Below are positions 33,896 to 42,360 of a stretch of 44,021 nucleotides of DNA, in pieces (within the stretch, counting starts at the first letter, position 1; every line of letters begins with the position of its first letter). The stretch comes from Oscillospiraceae bacterium. GTDB taxonomy: Bacteria > Bacillota > Clostridia > Oscillospirales > Oscillospiraceae. The position numbers were made by a program, and so were the translations under genes. Under the pieces are notes generated by a model that saw only the letters and a list, made by a program, of their open reading frames with translations, did not search any database and was not told the DNA's origin. The stretch spans positions 1-44,021 of the forward strand of contig JAFSET010000005.1 of NCBI GenBank assembly GCA_017435615.1. Reading direction: 5' to 3'.

Positions 33896-36800
33896 TTAGC
33901 GGTTTGCCATGACTGCGATTTCGGAAACAGCATACTGTGCATCGGATGCAGGCATGACGATCTCAATGGCAACCACCTTCAAGGTTGTAAACGACAGGCA
34001 AACACCGCTGCCGGGAACGGTAGCAGACTCAACAGCCAGATCGTTGAAGGTAATATAGCCGCCACCCACAAGCTGCAGCCGGATGGACGCAACGCTGCTG
34101 AACAGGTGCTCGTAGCCGTTATGGATGGCAATGCCGTTGATGGCGGCAGCCTCGTTGAACTGTAGCTTCACGGTGGTAGAGCTGCCGTCGAACAGGGCAT
34201 CCTGCAGGAAGCTGCTTTCGTGATGGAGGATCAATCCGTCGGTCATAGCCTCTGCAGAGCCCTCTGCAAGATGATCGGCTGTGACAGTGGCGGAGGCTGC
34301 GATGTTCCGGAAGCCGTCTGTGGTCAAGGGCATAGCCGCCACAGAAGGACCATTTGCTACAGGCACCAGCAGACCGTTTGCGTTTTCCACCCAGTGCAGC
34401 TCATCCACAGCAATGCCACGGATAAGAGCCTCATCGGTCTGCTCTTTATGGGCGTGGTAGACGATGTAGTCCTGTCCGTTGCGGGAAACCACGCTGCAGT
34501 GGCCGGTGCCGGCTGTCAAGTCGTTTTCTGCATACAGCAGCCAGCCACCCTCTTCCTGAGTCAGCTTGGTGAAAGGACCGACAGGGCTGTCAGCAACGGC
34601 TACTCTGACGCAATAGCTCTGCTGATAGAAAGCGTTGGCAGAGTACAGCATGTAATATTTGCCGGACTCGGCGTTATAAACCACAAAGGGAGCTTCATTG
34701 ACCTTGCCCTCGCTGAGGCTGCTGTCCGCCTCAGTCAATGCGTGGACCTGGGAATAATCGGGGGTATAATCGTCGTTAAGCGCAATTACATAGATGCTGG
34801 ATTTGGTGATGCCCAGCTCTGCAGCATGGTCATGGCAGAAATACATGTACTTCTTGCCGCTGACAGGATCAACGAAGGGGCTCATATCGATGACCTTCAT
34901 ATAGCCGTTGGTGCCGGCTTCGTACAGAGGATCCTCCGGATCCATGTTGGCAAAGTCAAACACAGGGGCATAGGCGAGAGTCTTGGCTTCTTCGTCGAGA
35001 ACTACCGGTTCCTTGCCGAAGTATTGATGATAGGCTACAAAGGGGCCGGCAGGGGAGGGGGACACTGCGATATCGGCATAGAACCGGGTAACACCGTCTT
35101 CCTGCCGGGTTGCGCTGTAGAACAGATAGTAAAGATCGGTATCGGCGTCGTAGATGACTTCCGGTGCCCAGTAATCAGCAGACAGATAAGAAACGGTCGT
35201 GTAGCCGGTAGCTTCATCGTACTGCTCAAAGGCGCTGAGCGCTGTGCCGACGCACTCCCACTGCACCATGTCACGGGAACGATAAGCAAGGAAGCCTGCT
35301 GCGCCAAGGTCGTCAGAGGTTACATACATATAGTAGTAGCCTGCTTCCTCACCCTCGGAAACATAGATCACAGAGGGGTCTGCGCCTTCGGTTTGCAGTG
35401 TGTTTTGATAAGACTTTGCCGCGCTGTTGTTTGCGGAAGACGTGTTTACCAAATAGCTTTCGGCAGCTTCCTGGGTTTCAAACACCTGTGCGGACAGGTT
35501 TTCCACGACGGTGGTGCCGATGTTGAAGCCGGTAAACTTTACCTGACTGTGTGTCATGGAAACACGGTCGCTGGCATAGACGATGACGCCGTCAAGCAGG
35601 AAATACACATTGCTGTTGATCACAACCAGTTCAAAGTTAAGGCTGTTGCGTGTGCCGTTTTCCTGCTCACCGGAAATTAACTGCCATACATCCCAGGCTT
35701 CCTGGGAAGCCTTGGACATGGAGAAGATCTGATAGTTGCCGGAGGGTACTTTTTCCAATGCGATGAAATGCTCGTTCTGTGCATCGGAGGATACGAGAAT
35801 TCTTGCCTGTCCCCAGTCCTGTGCGTCGGTGAGAGTCAGTGTTCCGCTTACACGGTAGAGATCCTCCCGCAGGGCATAACCGCCTCGGGTCAGATCGTCC
35901 ACCAAATGTTGGGCATCCGAATCTGTGGTCAGGGTAAAGCCGTTATTCTCGGTTTCTGCGAAATAGTTGCAGGTCAAGCCGATCGCGGTGGCATCTGCTA
36001 CAGCGCTGTCAGCACAGATGCCTGCGGACACCTTGTAATTGCCGGCAGTCAGCACTGTGTTGAAGGAGAAAATGCCAACAGCGCCCTTCTCGGCCTTGAA
36101 ACCGGCATCGTCGTACATGACCAGTACATCGTTCACATAGAAGAAGTAGGCTTTTCCGTCACGGATCAGCTTCAGCTTGACGGTATCACTGCCGGCGAAG
36201 GACATGCCCGGAACCTCGCAGGATTTGGAGCCTGCCCAATCGTCTCCGCCGCCGGTGGGCTGATAGACGACGCCCACATGGGTGGCAGTCAGGGAGGGGG
36301 TCATATCCACGAAGAATTTGACCATTTCGCTGGCACCGTTGACCATCAGGCCGAACTTGGGCCAGCCGTCGTTGTTCAGAACGCTTTCCACATTGATCTG
36401 TGTTTCAAAGCAGAAGCGGTCGGTATAGACATCGTTCAGGTATGCATACTGGGGTGCGCCGCCGTAGACACGGATGGAGGGTGCTTCGCCGTTGTCAGCA
36501 GACAGATCCACTTCTGCGGAGGTTCCGTAGGTCACGCCGTCGTATGCGGCATAGCCAAACAGATCACCCTTGTTCCGCTCAGCTTCCGGGATCAAAGCAG
36601 CCTTTGCGTCCAGGTCATCCTGAGAAACGCTGGTAAAGTACTCTGTAATTGTCAGGCCGGTATTGAAGCTGAAAATGCCCACGACTGCATCTGCGGTCAT
36701 ATCCCAAACGCCGGAAAGCGCATAATTACCGTTGACAAACAGATGAACACGCTTTCCCTGCTTCAGGATCGCCAGTGTCACGGTTTCGCCTTCACCGGAG

Positions 36801-39800
36801 AATGCCATATCCGCAACAGTGGCGCTCTTGGAGTTGGCCCAGTCGTAGTTGCCGTTTACGCTGGTTACGGCACCCACAACGCCGGAAGTCAGCTCTGTGG
36901 TCATATCCACATAGAAGCTGCGACGCTGAGCCTCATTTTCCAGGAACATACCAAATTTGGGATAGCTTTCCGTATCGGCAATGCCGTTGACATGCAGCTT
37001 GGCTTCAAAATAGAAGTTTTCTGCATAGAAATCATCCACATAGCCCAGCGCAATGCCGTTTTCCGATACGGTAACGGTACCGGTGTTGGCACCGTTGTCG
37101 GCGGTGAGGTCAAACTGCTCAGAGGTCTTAAATTGGCCGTTTTGACCGAAGAAAGCATCGTCATATTGGAAGATCTGCTCATAAAGGTGCGCGGAGAAAA
37201 CGGCATAGCCGGCCTCGTTCATATGCACCAAATCCGTGCTGAACAGCTCTGTATTGGAGTTGAGCTTGTCATCGGTGACCATCAGGTCAAACACATCAAT
37301 GCCCTGCACATACGCAAGGCTTTCGCAAAGGGCCTTGCTGCCCTCTACCAGTGCGCCCAGCTTTGCGGGGGTATAAATACCGTTGCTGTAGGCACTGGGA
37401 CTGGGCGTGGTGTAGATGTAGTAGATTTCTGCATAGGGATGGTCGGCATGGAGCTTTTCGAAGAGGGTCTGCAGCCGCTGTACGACCACTTCACCGTCGT
37501 CACCCCAGACATTGACATCATTGCCGCCAACCAGGATCACAAAGCGATCGGCTTCAAAGGGCTTGATGAGCTGATCGTAGGCGTGGAGCCAATCCAGTGT
37601 GGTGGAGCCGCCGATACCCACATTGTAGCCGGTATCATACTTGACAAGGCCTGTCTGTGCCTCCCAGGTGCTCCAGAAGTCCATGTTGGAGTCACCGAAG
37701 ATCAAGGTACCGCCCTTACCGGCGCAATTGTTTTCGGTGATGTACTCGGCGTACAGGCTGTCCATACGGCTCTGGAAGCGGCTGACATAGTCCTTTTGGC
37801 TCTTGGTTGCCAAATAACTGTCAGCAGCTTCGCCGGTTTCAAAAATCTGCACTGCCAGATTTTCCACAGTGGTCTTACCGGTATTGTAACCGGTGAACTT
37901 GACGGTGCTTTCCGTCATGGAAACACGCTGGCTTTCATAGCAGATCTTGTCATCGATCAGCAGCGTAATATGACTGCCGTTGACGATCACTTCAAAATCA
38001 ATGGCATTGCGGCTGCCGTTGACTTCCACATGCTCGATCAGCCGCCAATCATTCCAGTTGCTCTCCATTGCCTTGGACATGGTGAAGATCTGGAAGTTTT
38101 CGCCGATCTTTTCCAGCGCAATGAAATACTCGTTTTCCGCGTCGGAGGAAACAAGAATTCTTGCCTGACCCCAGTCAGCGGCGTTTGTCAGGGAAATCGT
38201 ACCCTGAACGCTGTAATAGGGGACCTTCAGAATTTCACCGTCATACAAAACGTCGTCCACCATGTGCTGAGCCGCCGAATTGGTGGTCAGGGTATAAACG
38301 CCGTCCTGCGTTTCTGTAAAGTAATTGGTAGATAGGGAAACGCCTTCCGGTTTATCCTGTACGGACTCGATTTCCTGATACAGTTCCGGGATGGTATTGT
38401 AGAATTCCCGCAGATCCCGGGCGTTATCATAGACATAGCTGTTGATCTGATGGTAAGGTGCGCAGCAGAATACCACCTGGGTTCCCATCAGACCGGCTGC
38501 GGTGCGGTAAGGTCTGCTGGCGGCACCGGCGCAGTTGTAGAAGAAGGGAACATTCAGCTCCTGCTGCAGGACCATATTGGTTTGCAGGGCTTCTTCCAAA
38601 TCGGAAGTGCTTGCCAAAACGATCTTGGCAATGTCCGCGCCGCGGTTTTCCATTTCCTTGGCCAGGGCAACACCCTGTGCCTGGTTCATGGCAACGCCCA
38701 CATGGGCAGACATCAAAATCTCCACATTGGGGTTGATCTGCCGCAGCTCCGCCATAAATGCCTGCTGCTGTGCAATGACATCGGCATCCATGGATACTTC
38801 CTTGGGTGCAGGAATTTCAAATACAGTGCCTTTATAGCTTGCCTTGCAGGCATCATAGGAAACACTGTAGGTATCCATGGGAATATCTACGGCATCAAAG
38901 CCTGCTTCCACAGCCATGCGCCACAGGTTCAGCCGTGCTTCCAAATTATCATAGTTGCCGTAGGCCAGCGCCATCACCGGGTACTGTGTGCAATCGGCGA
39001 TCCGCTTCAGGTTTTCCACGGTCCGCTCGGATGCAGCCAGTGTTGTCAAATAAACGATGAAGCCGGTGGCACCGTCAGCCTCTTCCTTTTGGATGGTGGT
39101 GACGATATCATCCACAGTGCTCAGGGAAATGCTGCCGGTAACAATGGGGGCTTTTTGTGTGGTAAAGCCGGAAACATCGGCAGGGGAGTAGTCTGTCAGG
39201 TCATTACCGTTTTCGTCGGTAACGGTCACCGGGATGGCGCAGATCTGATCATTGACGATCACAGACACTGCAGGCACATCCGCAGAAAGCACGGTGGGTG
39301 CCAGCAGATAATCCTGCTGGCTCAGTGCTACCTTGTTGCCGTTAGCATCCATGCCTGTAACTACCAAACCGGTGGCATCAAAGGTCTCACCCAACTGATA
39401 GGTGGTCTTTTCAGGCATTTGTGTAATCTCGATATCGGTCACACCGGCTACCGGCTCTACCGGGAGGGTCTTACCGGAGTAGAACAGCGGTACGCCCCAG
39501 CGTCCCCAAGTCACGGTTTCGCCCACGGTGACATCCTTTTCGTACAGTGCAAAGCCCATAGCCGCGAAGTTGCCGCCGCCGTAGCCGGTACCGCCCCAGG
39601 GCTCAAAGTCCAGGTCCATCACATGGGTAAAGCCCACATCCAGGTACTTCTGTCCATTGGCTTCATTTCTACCGATCAGGTAAAGCTTACCGGCCTTGGT
39701 GACAGTAGCGGAGCCACCGTTCAGGGGCGCACACAGGAAGCTCTTGCCTGCCATCCAGTAGGGGATGGTGTGGTAGTAGTAAGCGCTTTGATCGGAGAAC

Positions 39801-42196
39801 ACCTGCTGCTTCAGCCCCACAGGCGCGGAGGCATAGGTGTCGGACTGGATCACAGCCAGTTCGTTGCCGGGAACGGTAACGCCGTTATGGGACAGATCCA
39901 GCTGTGTCTCGGAGCCGATCAGCACGCCCCACCACGGATCCAGCTGAATTCGCTCACCGGTGGTAACCTTCAGCTCGTAGACCCAGGTGTTCCGCTTGAC
40001 GGAATAATCCGCAAAGGTCCACTGGGGCAGCTCCAGCCGTTTAAAGTCATAGTTGTCAACGCCGGAAGCAAAATTACTGTCGGTACGGGGATGGGTGATC
40101 ACATAGAAATAACCATCTGTGCCGGCGGTCACATCTACGCCGCCGCTGATGCTGCCGTAGAGATATTCCTGACCGATCAGGTTTGCAGGCATACTGATGA
40201 AGGTATAGTCCATGGTCTCATCGTTCCATATCCGTTCGCCAATAGCAACCGTTTTTACGGTGGTGCTGTCATTGGGCATCAACAGGGGATACAGATTCAG
40301 ACGGTCCCGGGATACTACCACGATGGCCCAGCTTGTGTCGATGGTGATCTGCTCGCCGGGGGTTACAGCCCGTTCGTATACCAAGGTGTTAATGGGGTTG
40401 GAGTAATTTGCCAGACACCAGTCCTCGGCAATATTCAGCTTCGTAAAGCCGGAGCCTTCTGCCAGGATATTATCCGGGAAGTTGGCGTGGGTGGTGGGGG
40501 GAGTCAGGACATACAGATAGCCGTTTTGCAGAACGGTCATATCGATCTGGGTGTTGAACTTTCCGTAGATATAAGACTGTCCGATCAGCTCCTCGGGAAG
40601 CTCCGTAAAGGTAAAGCCTCTGCCGTTCCAAAGCTTTGCACCCAGTGCCAAATCTTCCAAAGTGTAGCTGCTGCTGTCCTGCAGGATCTGATTTCTCTGC
40701 TGGTTAAAGACCTCAGCATCCGCCTTAGCCTGTGCCAAGATTTCCTCGTAGGCAGCATCCTCTGCCGCCACGGAATACTCTGTCAGGGTCAGCTCTGTGC
40801 CGAAGCTGAAGAAACCGGCTCCACCAATTTCGTCCGTCAGGTCACTGCCGGCAAGCACCATGGCACCGTTGACATAGAAATAATAGTTCACACCGTCACG
40901 GACCAGCTTCAATGTAACTGTTTGCGCGCTCAGGTCCAGTGCTTCGGACAGGGTGTTCACAGCCTGGTAGGCCCAGTCGTCACTCTTGCCGGTGGCCTGA
41001 TGGACAGCACCTACCTGAGAAACCTGCAGCAGGGGCGTCATATCCAAATAGAACTTGACCATTTCTGTTTGGCCGTTCACCAACATACCCAGCTTGGGAT
41101 AGTTCTCGTTTTCAATCACGCTATTTACCTGCACTGTGGTCTCAAAACTGAAGTTTTGGGTGTTCAGGTCTGCAATATAGGTATAAAGGGGTGTTGCCTT
41201 GTGCGCGTCCAGCACCAAATAGGGGGCTTCACCGCAATCTGTAGTCAGATCGATCACCGGGCTGGAGGTAAAGCCTCCGGCATTGCCGAAGAACATACCT
41301 TCATTTTCCACATATTCCATTGCGGCAGCGTGATAGGCGTATAGCGCATTGAGCAATGCCTTCAGCTGTGTGCTGCCCTTTTCGCTCATGCGGATGATGT
41401 AGTTTAAGGGGTTGTAGGAAACGCTCAGGGACTCCTCGCCCTTGGAGGCAGTCAGAACGATGCTCTTTGCATAGTCCTGGGGATTGATGCCCGGAACCTC
41501 CACATAGAACATGTCGTTCTTGGCTACTGCGTCATATGTTGCACCGTTTGCGGTGAAGGATACACCTTCTGTGCTGTTGGCTGCAAAATAATAACGAACA
41601 GCAATCTTGGATTCAAAAACAAGGGATGCACCGTAAAAACGGACACCTTCCAGTTCACCGTGGATTGCCATGGCGTCATACTCCGCAGGAAGCTGAACGG
41701 CTTCGGCAACATAGCCTGCATTGGCCAGGTTATCGGTGTTTACACCGAAGTAATTCTGTGCCGCTGCACCGTAGTTCAGCATACGAAGCACCAAATTCTT
41801 GGTTTTGGTGGGATAGTTGCCGGTCAAAAGCACGACAGCGTAATCCCGGATGGAGTAGGTCTTTTGCAAAACGCTCTCATCATTCTGCAGAAAATCCAGG
41901 GTAATGGCCTCGGTCATTTGCGCCGCTGCCAGCTTGGCAGGGATCACATACTGACCGTCGCTGTTGGGGGTCATAGTGCTCAGGTCGTGAGCCGTGGTTT
42001 TGTCACTGACGGTGACATTGACCACGGTGCCTTCCTCAGCGGTGACATAAAAATGCATAGTTAAGTCATCGCCCAGGTTGAGCTGCTGGGAGACGACTTC
42101 CGGTGTGGCGGCTTCTGCAGCAAATGCGCTGACAGGAAGCATGCTGAGCACCATGATCATCGCCATCAGCAGCGACAAAAGTTTTGTGCGCTTCAT
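33896..42196 (-). CDS. Giant secreted multi-enzyme protein (DHQase-like, SGNH esterase, GH43)
   Basis: 2766 residues from ATG 42196 (MKRTKLLSLL), TGAGG 8 bases upstream. Signal peptide 1-26. Order: domain shared with the 22611-26102 protein (about 30-300); LamG-like module (about 310-480); three related repeats of about 110-130 residues (500-905); Ig-like Big_3-type domain (920-1000, ITQMPEKTTYQLGETFD); type I dehydroquinate dehydratase-like barrel (1017-1280; H1165, K1191, R1228, Q1250); beta-sandwich (1285-1465); SGNH esterase (S1503 in IFGDSNM, VGGNDV, D1655 and H1658 in STDLVHMN); two LamG-like modules (about 1690-2060); beta-sandwich (2070-2250); GH43 domain (D2273, D2443, E2501); C-terminal F5/8-like module (2630-2766). 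It probably deacetylates and cleaves a decorated glycan outside the cell. No LPXTG, SLH or dockerin is visible. Confidence 0.85.
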   Translation of the reverse strand: MKRTKLLSLLMAMIMVLSMLPVSAFAAEAATPEVVSQQLNLGDDLTMHFYVTAEEGTVVNVTVSDKTTAHDLSTMTPNSDGQYVIPAKLAAAQMTEAITLDFLQNDESVLQKTYSIRDYAVVLLTGNYPTKTKNLVLRMLNYGAAAQNYFGVNTDNLANAGYVAEAVQLPAEYDAMAIHGELEGVRFYGASLVFESKIAVRYYFAANSTEGVSFTANGATYDAVAKNDMFYVEVPGINPQDYAKSIVLTASKGEESLSVSYNPLNYIIRMSEKGSTQLKALLNALYAYHAAAMEYVENEGMFFGNAGGFTSSPVIDLTTDCGEAPYLVLDAHKATPLYTYIADLNTQNFSFETTVQVNSVIENENYPKLGMLVNGQTEMVKFYLDMTPLLQVSQVGAVHQATGKSDDWAYQAVNTLSEALDLSAQTVTLKLVRDGVNYYFYVNGAMVLAGSDLTDEIGGAGFFSFGTELTLTEYSVAAEDAAYEEILAQAKADAEVFNQQRNQILQDSSSYTLEDLALGAKLWNGRGFTFTELPEELIGQSYIYGKFNTQIDMTVLQNGYLYVLTPPTTHANFPDNILAEGSGFTKLNIAEDWCLANYSNPINTLVYERAVTPGEQITIDTSWAIVVVSRDRLNLYPLLMPNDSTTVKTVAIGERIWNDETMDYTFISMPANLIGQEYLYGSISGGVDVTAGTDGYFYVITHPRTDSNFASGVDNYDFKRLELPQWTFADYSVKRNTWVYELKVTTGERIQLDPWWGVLIGSETQLDLSHNGVTVPGNELAVIQSDTYASAPVGLKQQVFSDQSAYYYHTIPYWMAGKSFLCAPLNGGSATVTKAGKLYLIGRNEANGQKYLDVGFTHVMDLDFEPWGGTGYGGGNFAAMGFALYEKDVTVGETVTWGRWGVPLFYSGKTLPVEPVAGVTDIEITQMPEKTTYQLGETFDATGLVVTGMDANGNKVALSQQDYLLAPTVLSADVPAVSVIVNDQICAIPVTVTDENGNDLTDYSPADVSGFTTQKAPIVTGSISLSTVDDIVTTIQKEEADGATGFIVYLTTLAASERTVENLKRIADCTQYPVMALAYGNYDNLEARLNLWRMAVEAGFDAVDIPMDTYSVSYDACKASYKGTVFEIPAPKEVSMDADVIAQQQAFMAELRQINPNVEILMSAHVGVAMNQAQGVALAKEMENRGADIAKIVLASTSDLEEALQTNMVLQQELNVPFFYNCAGAASRPYRTAAGLMGTQVVFCCAPYHQINSYVYDNARDLREFYNTIPELYQEIESVQDKPEGVSLSTNYFTETQDGVYTLTTNSAAQHMVDDVLYDGEILKVPYYSVQGTISLTNAADWGQARILVSSDAENEYFIALEKIGENFQIFTMSKAMESNWNDWRLIEHVEVNGSRNAIDFEVIVNGSHITLLIDDKICYESQRVSMTESTVKFTGYNTGKTTVENLAVQIFETGEAADSYLATKSQKDYVSRFQSRMDSLYAEYITENNCAGKGGTLIFGDSNMDFWSTWEAQTGLVKYDTGYNVGIGGSTTLDWLHAYDQLIKPFEADRFVILVGGNDVNVWGDDGEVVVQRLQTLFEKLHADHPYAEIYYIYTTPSPSAYSNGIYTPAKLGALVEGSKALCESLAYVQGIDVFDLMVTDDKLNSNTELFSTDLVHMNEAGYAVFSAHLYEQIFQYDDAFFGQNGQFKTSEQFDLTADNGANTGTVTVSENGIALGYVDDFYAENFYFEAKLHVNGIADTESYPKFGMFLENEAQRRSFYVDMTTELTSGVVGAVTSVNGNYDWANSKSATVADMAFSGEGETVTLAILKQGKRVHLFVNGNYALSGVWDMTADAVVGIFSFNTGLTITEYFTSVSQDDLDAKAALIPEAERNKGDLFGYAAYDGVTYGTSAEVDLSADNGEAPSIRVYGGAPQYAYLNDVYTDRFCFETQINVESVLNNDGWPKFGLMVNGASEMVKFFVDMTPSLTATHVGVVYQPTGGGDDWAGSKSCEVPGMSFAGSDTVKLKLIRDGKAYFFYVNDVLVMYDDAGFKAEKGAVGIFSFNTVLTAGNYKVSAGICADSAVADATAIGLTCNYFAETENNGFTLTTDSDAQHLVDDLTRGGYALREDLYRVSGTLTLTDAQDWGQARILVSSDAQNEHFIALEKVPSGNYQIFSMSKASQEAWDVWQLISGEQENGTRNSLNFELVVINSNVYFLLDGVIVYASDRVSMTHSQVKFTGFNIGTTVVENLSAQVFETQEAAESYLVNTSSANNSAAKSYQNTLQTEGADPSVIYVSEGEEAGYYYMYVTSDDLGAAGFLAYRSRDMVQWECVGTALSAFEQYDEATGYTTVSYLSADYWAPEVIYDADTDLYYLFYSATRQEDGVTRFYADIAVSPSPAGPFVAYHQYFGKEPVVLDEEAKTLAYAPVFDFANMDPEDPLYEAGTNGYMKVIDMSPFVDPVSGKKYMYFCHDHAAELGITKSSIYVIALNDDYTPDYSQVHALTEADSSLSEGKVNEAPFVVYNAESGKYYMLYSANAFYQQSYCVRVAVADSPVGPFTKLTQEEGGWLLYAENDLTAGTGHCSVVSRNGQDYIVYHAHKEQTDEALIRGIAVDELHWVENANGLLVPVANGPSVAAMPLTTDGFRNIAASATVTADHLAEGSAEAMTDGLILHHESSFLQDALFDGSSTTVKLQFNEAAAINGIAIHNGYEHLFSSVASIRLQLVGGGYITFNDLAVESATVPGSGVCLSFTTLKVVAIEIVMPASDAQYAVSEIAVMANR

Positions 42197-42259
42197 CGTA
42201 TGTTTCCTCACTTTCGTTTTTTGGTAAGACTTTTGCCTGGAAAAGCAATGGTATACTCA

Positions 42260-42309
42260 CCAAAGCCCTCATGGCTTAAAACCGCGGCTTTAAGCCATGA
42301 GGCCTTTGG
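42260..42309 (-). terminator. Large hairpin between the SGNH protein gene and the giant gene
   Basis: 21-base arms (42260-42280 with 42289-42309, one mismatch) and an 8-base loop holding CCGCGG. On the minus strand it follows the stop at 42361 and precedes the giant gene. No T tract follows. Likely terminator or processing stem. Confidence 0.65.
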
Positions 42310-42313
42310 CCAG

Positions 42314-42339
42314 TGGCCGGGCAGTTACCTACCCGGCCA
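42314..42339 (-). terminator. Second hairpin after the SGNH protein gene
   Basis: 8-bp stem TGGCCGGG (42314-42321 with 42332-42339), 10-base loop, 21 bases past the stop at 42361. Tandem with the larger hairpin next to it. Confidence 0.55.
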
Positions 42340-42360
42340 TTTGCCGTTAGGTTGTACCGA

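Noticed and set aside
34220-41344. Several long plus-strand open frames (486, 855 and 964 codons) opposite the giant gene
   Set aside because: Same antisense composition artefact. The minus frame is continuous for 2766 residues with conserved motifs.
42212-42259. Promoter for the giant gene (TATACC near 42250)
   Set aside because: No acceptable -35 element at 16-18 bases; that position falls inside the large hairpin. The gene may be read through from upstream.
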